DNA of 64,000 nt, taken from Collinsella sp. An2. Its GTDB lineage: Bacteria; Actinomycetota; Coriobacteriia; Coriobacteriales; Coriobacteriaceae. A program made the position numbers and the translations under genes. Positions 59,450-64,000 of this stretch are shown here, piece by piece; the first letter of the stretch is position 1; each line of letters starts with the position of its first letter. The notes under the pieces are model-generated. The model saw only the letters and a program-made list of their open reading frames with translations, was not told the origin of the DNA and searched no databases. The stretch lies in contig NZ_NFJW01000009.1 in assembly GCF_002160065.1 (NCBI RefSeq), positions 48,869-112,868 on the forward strand, given 5' to 3'.

Positions 59450-62400
59450 TTGAGCACAACGAAAGAACAACCCATCCCCCGCGAGAAGGCTTTGGATGCC
59501 ATCGTCGGCATGCTCGGCGGTTACGTGAAAGGGGCCGGCGCTGGGGCTAAAAACGTCGTTGTCATTACCGGCTCGGGGATGAGTGGCAAGACCACGTTTC
59601 TCCTCAACGATGTCAAAGGGCTCGTTGAGTCATCCTATAAGGATAGTCTAGCGTGGTCCTACGTCACCTGCGATGCGGGTACCCCGCGCTACGCTAAGGC
59701 GTGCCTTCTTTTCGAGCTTGCGCTCTCTTTGCAGAAGGCGGGCTTCAGGACGCCGGTGCTCCGTGCTGCCCTCGTTGAATACAACAGATGCGAAAACGGC
59801 GCTCTCAGGAAGCGCTACGGAGCGGTCTGGGATTCGTGGAACGGTGCCCTGGCTCGCATCGGAGAGGTCACGGTGGTTGCCAGCGTGTTCATCAACGGAC
59901 TGAACGCGTTCGTTTCTAACGTGCCCAATGTCGTTCAGATGGACCCCTATATGAGGGATTATCTCGGAATTGTCGTAGAAGGTTTGAACAACGCGTCGGA
60001 GGCTCTCGACAAGTTCACTAATATCTACGATGTAATCAGTCTTGTCTGCGGGCAGCTCGGGAAGAGGTTGAAGGATGACCCTTCATTTAAGGTCAAGGCC
60101 CACTTCGACGAGATGTTCAGGTCTCAGGGCATCGAGACGCTCGAGGCGGGGCTCGAAGCGGCGCTCGCCTTTGACATGGGCATGGGCTTGTGCGAACAAG
60201 ACGGTGCTGGGAGGAAAGCTGTAGTTGCGATCGACGGTATCGAGAGACTCGTTGTCTCCGAGGGCCGGAGCGGTCGCGTTCCCTGGCTCGAGCGCTTCAT
60301 CCGGCGCAGCGGGGCCTTCTTCATTCTTTCAGGCCGCACCCTGGAGCTCGGGCTTCTTGGAGATGAATATGAGGAGGTAACGCTCGACGGAATCAGCGAG
60401 GGCGAGTTCGAGACAATGCTTTCGCGCCCGTTGACGGCGGATGATCGGTCGCTTCTCGCGGTCGCGTCCGACCTCCCCGGCGTTCTCGCGGCCTATGCGG
60501 ATGGCGTCTCGAGCGGGCTCTGGGACGGTTTCGAGGGCCTCGGCGATAAGCCGGAGCCCGGGAGGGTCGGACGCTTGGTGGTAGCACTCAAGCGTTTGGT
60601 TCCCCATCTGCGCAAGGGCAAGTTTGCTGGTAAGAGCCCAGACGAGCTGCTCCGTGATTTGTCTGAGCGATTCGAACGGGCGCTCAAGACCCGCGACGGC
60701 GGTCGCGACTGGCAGGTGCTCGCTCAGCTCTCCTGGATACCCGAATGGAGCGTGAACCGTGCGGTAAGCGTTCTCACGGCGCTTTCCGTTTCGTCGGAAT
60801 TCATTGACAACATTCGTGGGTTCTCATTTGTTTTGCAAGTCCCCGGAGGCGAGGGGCTATACCGAATCCATCCCGTAATCGCGCCCTACTTCCGCGCCCT
60901 GACAAGGGAGGCCACCTGGGATGAGATGCTCAGGCGCCTTGAGAGGGCATTGGGCAACATGGATATCGAGGACCGTGAAGTGAAGGGGAGGATGCTCGAT
61001 ACGGCCATCCGGCTGAGGGTGGGCAAGTGCCACCGCGCGCTTGATGCCATTGGTAGGGGCACATATCTCGTGGATGATGAGATAGAGGATTCTATTCCCA
61101 ATCTCATCGCGAGACTTGATTCTTGCAGCGGTAGAAAGCGGCTTCAAAATAAAGGCCGTGAGCAAGTGATTTGCAAGCTTGTAGAAGAACTGCTGGGCCT
61201 CGTGCGCCTGATGATCGATGCAGGCGACAACGCCCGCGCTGCAGGACCTAAGAACGCGCTCTGCTATCTGGATCTGGCAATCAACGTGCTCCAGTGGCTC
61301 ATAGACAACCAGCACGATTTGGAGGTAGGCGTTTCTGGTTGCGAGAATCTGTGCCCTGAGATTGCACTGGCATTCAGCAGGGCGCATCGAGCGAAAGGAG
61401 CGGTACTTTCAGATCAGTATCGCAACGTTTCGGACATCACGTACCATCTTGGGGCGCTTGCAAATGAGATTGATTCCATTCGCGCTCTGTTGCGTATTGC
61501 CCCAGAAGAGTGGAAGAAATGCGCTCGCGGAAAATGCGGTGACGAGCTCGCCGCATGCTTCAACGCCATCGCCATTTCGACCTATCGAATCAAGCGCTAT
61601 GATGTGGCGGTTCCGTTGGTGAACGTCGCGTATGCGATGTGTGAGGTGGATGGGTCCACGGTTACGAAAAAGACCAAGAGCAGGGTGCTTAACAACTATG
61701 GAGCGGTCAGGTATTCGATGGAAGAGGACCTGACGAGCCCCGGCGCGTCCCTGCCTCCTGAAGTCCACATCAAGCCCGATGGGGAAGATTCCGTTGAGTA
61801 CCTGAGAGATCAGTTCGACAATGCTATTGGCGTATACGAGCGAGCATTCGAGGAAAGCAAGTCCCAAGGTCAAACGGAAAACTGGGAAAGCACCGCGAAC
61901 TGGGCGTTGCTCCTATGGCGTAGCGGCAAAAGGAATCAGGCCCTAAATGTTATTAATGGGTTGAGGGATAGGATCATCGACCGAGGACAGGGTGGTTCGA
62001 ACTACATGGCAAGGTGCCTCCTCGTGAGGGCGCGCATTCTGCTCGACAAGCCGGGCGGTATTGACGGAAAGATGGAAGTTGGAAAAAGCGGTGGCGAGAA
62101 GCAAGGACCCGCTCGCGATGGTGAACTTGTCGAAGCGATGCAAAATGCTATGGATGCTTGGGGCATTAAGAAGAGGCGGAAAGGCAAGGAGCACGTCGAC
62201 CTTCCAAAGATTGAGGCGGTTATCATCGATGTCCTCGCTGCCATGAACGAGCTCGTGGGGAACAACGAGCCGGCGGCGATGGGCTTGGCAAATAAGGTCA
62301 ACACTACGCGAGCGAAGCGGCAACCGTCGCTTCGTATGGGTGTGGAGGACTGTGAGCTCAAGGTGGTAGGCTTGGGGCGAGGGCCTTTATCCAAGAATCC

Positions 62401-62539
62401 GCGCCCCGCGTACGTTGTTGCCTCCTTGTTGGCTAGGGGCGACGACGTCGACATCGACGAGATCCTGGGCATATCCGACCCCGCAGAGCTGCAGCAGAAG
62501 CGGTTTGGTGAAGCGATGGACTACCGTCCTAAGAAGTAG
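59450..62539 (+). CDS. Large STAND-like P-loop NTPase of unknown function
   Basis: A 1029-residue protein I cannot assign. An N-terminal NTPase module has VVVITGSGMSGKTTFLL (Walker A 41-48), KAVVAIDGIERLVV (Walker B D262), then FFILSGRTLEL (sensor Arg) and VTLDGISEGEFETML followed by SDLPGVLAAYADG, a layout typical of STAND/NACHT-type ATPases (GxP-like motif). About residues 430-520 look like a winged-helix region (WSVNRAVSVLTALS), and residues 560-1000 are helical with TPR-like pairs. STAND proteins sense ligands by oligomerising, in signalling or phage defence. No effector domain is visible. The TTG at 59450 follows GGGAG. The GNAT gene follows, 150 bases downstream. Confidence 0.75.
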   Translation: MSTTKEQPIPREKALDAIVGMLGGYVKGAGAGAKNVVVITGSGMSGKTTFLLNDVKGLVESSYKDSLAWSYVTCDAGTPRYAKACLLFELALSLQKAGFRTPVLRAALVEYNRCENGALRKRYGAVWDSWNGALARIGEVTVVASVFINGLNAFVSNVPNVVQMDPYMRDYLGIVVEGLNNASEALDKFTNIYDVISLVCGQLGKRLKDDPSFKVKAHFDEMFRSQGIETLEAGLEAALAFDMGMGLCEQDGAGRKAVVAIDGIERLVVSEGRSGRVPWLERFIRRSGAFFILSGRTLELGLLGDEYEEVTLDGISEGEFETMLSRPLTADDRSLLAVASDLPGVLAAYADGVSSGLWDGFEGLGDKPEPGRVGRLVVALKRLVPHLRKGKFAGKSPDELLRDLSERFERALKTRDGGRDWQVLAQLSWIPEWSVNRAVSVLTALSVSSEFIDNIRGFSFVLQVPGGEGLYRIHPVIAPYFRALTREATWDEMLRRLERALGNMDIEDREVKGRMLDTAIRLRVGKCHRALDAIGRGTYLVDDEIEDSIPNLIARLDSCSGRKRLQNKGREQVICKLVEELLGLVRLMIDAGDNARAAGPKNALCYLDLAINVLQWLIDNQHDLEVGVSGCENLCPEIALAFSRAHRAKGAVLSDQYRNVSDITYHLGALANEIDSIRALLRIAPEEWKKCARGKCGDELAACFNAIAISTYRIKRYDVAVPLVNVAYAMCEVDGSTVTKKTKSRVLNNYGAVRYSMEEDLTSPGASLPPEVHIKPDGEDSVEYLRDQFDNAIGVYERAFEESKSQGQTENWESTANWALLLWRSGKRNQALNVINGLRDRIIDRGQGGSNYMARCLLVRARILLDKPGGIDGKMEVGKSGGEKQGPARDGELVEAMQNAMDAWGIKKRRKGKEHVDLPKIEAVIIDVLAAMNELVGNNEPAAMGLANKVNTTRAKRQPSLRMGVEDCELKVVGLGRGPLSKNPRPAYVVASLLARGDDVDIDEILGISDPAELQQKRFGEAMDYRPKK

Positions 62540-62689
62540 CGGAATGGCCGCGCTGCCAGTATGTTGGGGACAGGATGCGTTTTCGCGACTTAATCAGCTG
62601 CTGCGGTCCCGCTCATGCTGCGAACAGCGGGGAAACGTTATCCTCTTGGTTGCTGGACGACGATTTGGCCGGATAGATTGGGGGAAACC

Positions 62690-63274
62690 GTGCAGAGGGG
62701 TGCCGATGACGTCATCCATATCGAAAAGGCCTCTCTAAAGGACGCAGAAACCATAGCGGAGCTTATGTTCATCGCGCAGGAGGCCGCGTCGTGCAAAGAT
62801 TTCTACGTCGTGAGCGGCTTGAGCCGTGTCGAGTGGAAGCTGCAGAATAACTCCTTCGCCTACCTTGCAAAGGACGGGGAAAAGGTTGTAGGATTCTACA
62901 TTTTCGAGATGCCCGGCCTGGATTCAAATGAGAATCTTGGGTATGACATCGGCCTCGGAGAAGACGAGCTCAAAAGGGTGCTGTGCATGGACTCGGTCGC
63001 CGTCCTGCCGGAGTACCGAGGCCTTGGTTTGCAGCGCAAAATGGCGGATTTAGGCGAGAGGGAAGGGATGCGCCGTGGATACGACATTTTTGTGGCAACG
63101 GCAGATCCGCGAAATACCCCGAGTGTCCGGAACTTCATTTTTGGCGGCTATGACATCGTGCTCGTGAAGGAGAGCTATTACAGCGAGGGGGTGCCCCGCG
63201 CGCTCTTTCTGAAGCGTGCGGACGGGAAGAAGATACAATTCCCCGCTGCTGGCGATGGAGTGGTGTTGGGCTAG
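62690..63274 (+). CDS. GNAT family N-acetyltransferase
   Basis: A 194-residue GCN5-related protein: IEKASLKDAETIAELMFIAQEAAS, the acetyl-CoA motif MDSVAVLPEYRGLGLQRKMADLGEREGMRRG (Q/RxxGxG/A as YRGLGLQRK), and ATADPRNTPSVRNFIFGGYDIVLVKESYY. The GTG at 62690 is preceded by GGGGGAAACC; a longer frame from 62615 is not conserved. It is 150 bases after the NTPase gene on the same strand and may be in its operon. The substrate is unknown; possible roles include modifying the NTPase, a toxin, or a small molecule. Confidence 0.8.
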   Translation: MQRGADDVIHIEKASLKDAETIAELMFIAQEAASCKDFYVVSGLSRVEWKLQNNSFAYLAKDGEKVVGFYIFEMPGLDSNENLGYDIGLGEDELKRVLCMDSVAVLPEYRGLGLQRKMADLGEREGMRRGYDIFVATADPRNTPSVRNFIFGGYDIVLVKESYYSEGVPRALFLKRADGKKIQFPAAGDGVVLG

Positions 63275-63638
63275 CAGGGAGAGCCTTCCCTCACACTTTA
63301 TAAAGCGGATCTCGCTTGTCGATATTGTGCGCTGGCTCATTATCGCCGATGGTTATTGCCGGCATAGTATCGACGAAAGTCTATTAACGGTGAGGAGATG
63401 GCGACTGCTATCATAGAGTTACCTGGATTCATGCGGGCGGGGCACGGCGCCGGTTGGCGTAGCACCCCGCCGCCCCGATGGAACCCTGGGCGAGCAAGGG
63501 CGCCGTTTAGGGTATACTCGGTAGCGAGCAGAAGGCTTAAGCCCTCCTGTGAGTTTGGTGACGGGCGACGTCAGCGCCGAATGGCCATCTCGCTGCACTA
63601 GACGGCTTTTCACATGGCGCCGGCTCCGCCCGTCGGTG
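63275..63638. other. Intergenic region with unexplained structured sequence
   Basis: From about 63430 there are dense GC-rich pairings: GGGCGGGGCAC with a complement near 63465, TATACT at 63513-63518 (a possible -10 on the plus strand), the palindrome GGCTTAAGCC, TGACG-GGCGA-CGTCA, and AGCGAG (63524) with CTCGCT (63591). A plus-strand non-coding RNA of about 100 bases or a leader is possible, but it matches no riboswitch I recognise. The 67-codon frame at 63398 is rejected as a gene. Confidence 0.4.
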
Positions 63639-63719
63639 TTATCCGATCACGAGGACCAGGATGACAACGAACGCCAATAAGACCGCTGCAGAGAGCAGCA
63701 GGGCGGTAAGCTTGTCCAT
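63639..63719 (-). CDS. 26-residue hydrophobic membrane peptide
   Basis: The minus-strand ATG at 63719 is preceded by a strong GGGAGGGATCGC ribosome site and opens a 26-residue frame (MDKLTALLLSAAVL then LAFVVILVLVIG) ending in TAA. It is almost wholly hydrophobic after a short charged start, so a single membrane helix. Its size and form resemble subunit-like peptides (for example KdpF, CydX) or type I toxins; neither a kdp operon nor a cyd gene follows. A TATAAT -10 lies 59 bases upstream on the minus strand (63778-63783). Confidence 0.6.
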   Translation of the reverse strand: MDKLTALLLSAAVLLAFVVILVLVIG

Positions 63720-63777
63720 GCGATCCCTCCCATCTACCTTGCTGGATGCGGAGGGCACCGCCTGCTCGTTGCCTTTG

Positions 63778-63783
63778 ATTATA
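63778..63783 (-). promoter_or_regulatory. -10 box for the small peptide gene
   Basis: TATAAT read on the minus strand (ATTATA on the plus strand). A palindrome AACAATTGTT (63798-63807) overlaps the -35 region and could bind a regulator. Confidence 0.45.
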
Positions 63784-63870
63784 CTGCATTAATCGAACAA
63801 TTGTTTGCCATTCTAAGGAATGGAGAAGCGTTATACCTGGAAATCAAACGAAATCAAACCGCTGAGATGG

Positions 63871-63903
63871 CGCTGAGACGACGGTTGATTTTCAACCTCA
63901 GCG
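63871..63903. terminator. Hairpin between the small peptide promoter and the partial gene at the window end
   Basis: CGCTGA / TCAGCG enclose GGTTGA-TTT-TCAACC with a six-base bulge. It may terminate the minus-strand gene entering from the right edge. T tracts are weak. Confidence 0.35.
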
Positions 63904-63935
63904 AAACGCTTTGAGCGATCAGGGCGTTTCCGCAC

Positions 63936-64000
63936 CTAGCGCGACGGGGGCGCGCCCTTGCGGGCGGCCTTCCGGACGCGTCCCCGCAGGTGTAGGATTC
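63936..64000 (-). CDS. Possible C-terminal end of a minus-strand gene cut by the window edge
   Basis: One minus-strand frame is open from the edge to a TAG at 63936-63938 and encodes a basic end (HLRGRVRKAARKGAPPSR). This is too short to identify. It was chosen over the two other frames because it is Arg/Lys-rich and followed by a hairpin; it could still be non-coding. Confidence 0.25.
   Translation of the reverse strand, partial: ILHLRGRVRKAARKGAPPSR

Noticed and set aside
63639..63719. The 26-residue peptide as KdpF
   Set aside because: No kdpA follows downstream on that strand.
1..64000. CRISPR arrays
   Set aside because: The tandem repeats found have contiguous units of 16-34 bases without unique spacers, and no cas gene is present.
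1..64000. Insertion sequences or prophage
   Set aside because: No transposase, integrase or phage structural gene can be recognised; fold-back elements lack ORFs.

Overview
The window is high-GC bacterial chromosome with a visibly AT-richer block at about 46-58 kb. Overall codon use, the ATP-type PEP carboxykinase, the trehalose PTS operon, CarD, an SLH-domain surface protein and a CpsC/CpsD/CpsB exopolysaccharide starter set point to a Gram-positive actinobacterium. Coriobacteriia, and a Collinsella-like organism in particular, is my best guess; this is inferred from gene content and not tested against a database.

Layout. 0-6.5 kb: 3' end of proC, a DUF1015 gene, and serA and serC on the minus strand, with a striking 23-bp inverted repeat in the serA leader, then a metallophosphatase. 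6.7-16 kb: a polysaccharide flippase divergent from pckA, a B3/4-domain protein, a small Cys-rich protein, an MGMT-like protein, a HAD phosphatase, trpS and a tagO/wecA-type initiating transferase. 16.19-16.36 kb: a 6S-like RNA recognised from its promoter, closing stem and terminator. 16.6-21.6 kb: treR divergent from the trehalose PTS gene and phosphotrehalase, with three copies of an 18-bp palindromic operator. 21.9 kb: tRNA-Ala(CGC). 22-34 kb: a tightly overlapping GNAT / radical SAM / ROK kinase operon, a MupG-family protein, pncB, proB, an S33 peptidase and proA (proline genes scattered over the window). 34-38 kb: an HD-domain protein, a large secreted beta-helix/SLH protein and a CarD-like regulator.

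38.5-59.3 kb is one long plus-strand exopolysaccharide locus: CpsC, CpsD kinase, CpsB phosphatase, then a terminator and new leader, a LoaP-type NusG paralogue, a phosphoglycosyl transferase, glycosyltransferases, a radical SAM/SPASM protein, two acyltransferase-3 proteins, a hexapeptide acetyltransferase, Wzy, Wzx, a pyruvyltransferase-F420 beta-subunit-like pair, and a galU copy broken by an in-frame stop and two compensating indels. The Wzy gene carries a perfect 20-bp-arm hairpin near its start and a second perfect hairpin further in.

59.3-64 kb is an accessory tail: a short ORF, a 1029-aa STAND-like NTPase with no family I recognise, a GNAT protein, an unexplained structured intergenic stretch, and a minus-strand 26-aa hydrophobic peptide gene. 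The NTPase/GNAT pair is my best candidate for an undescribed system, but its function is only conjecture.

Intergenic regions are unusually rich in structure: three long fold-back elements (2.5, 25.0 and 30.5 kb), a 97-bp dispersed repeat present twice with compensatory stem changes, and several minisatellites with 30-34 bp periods.
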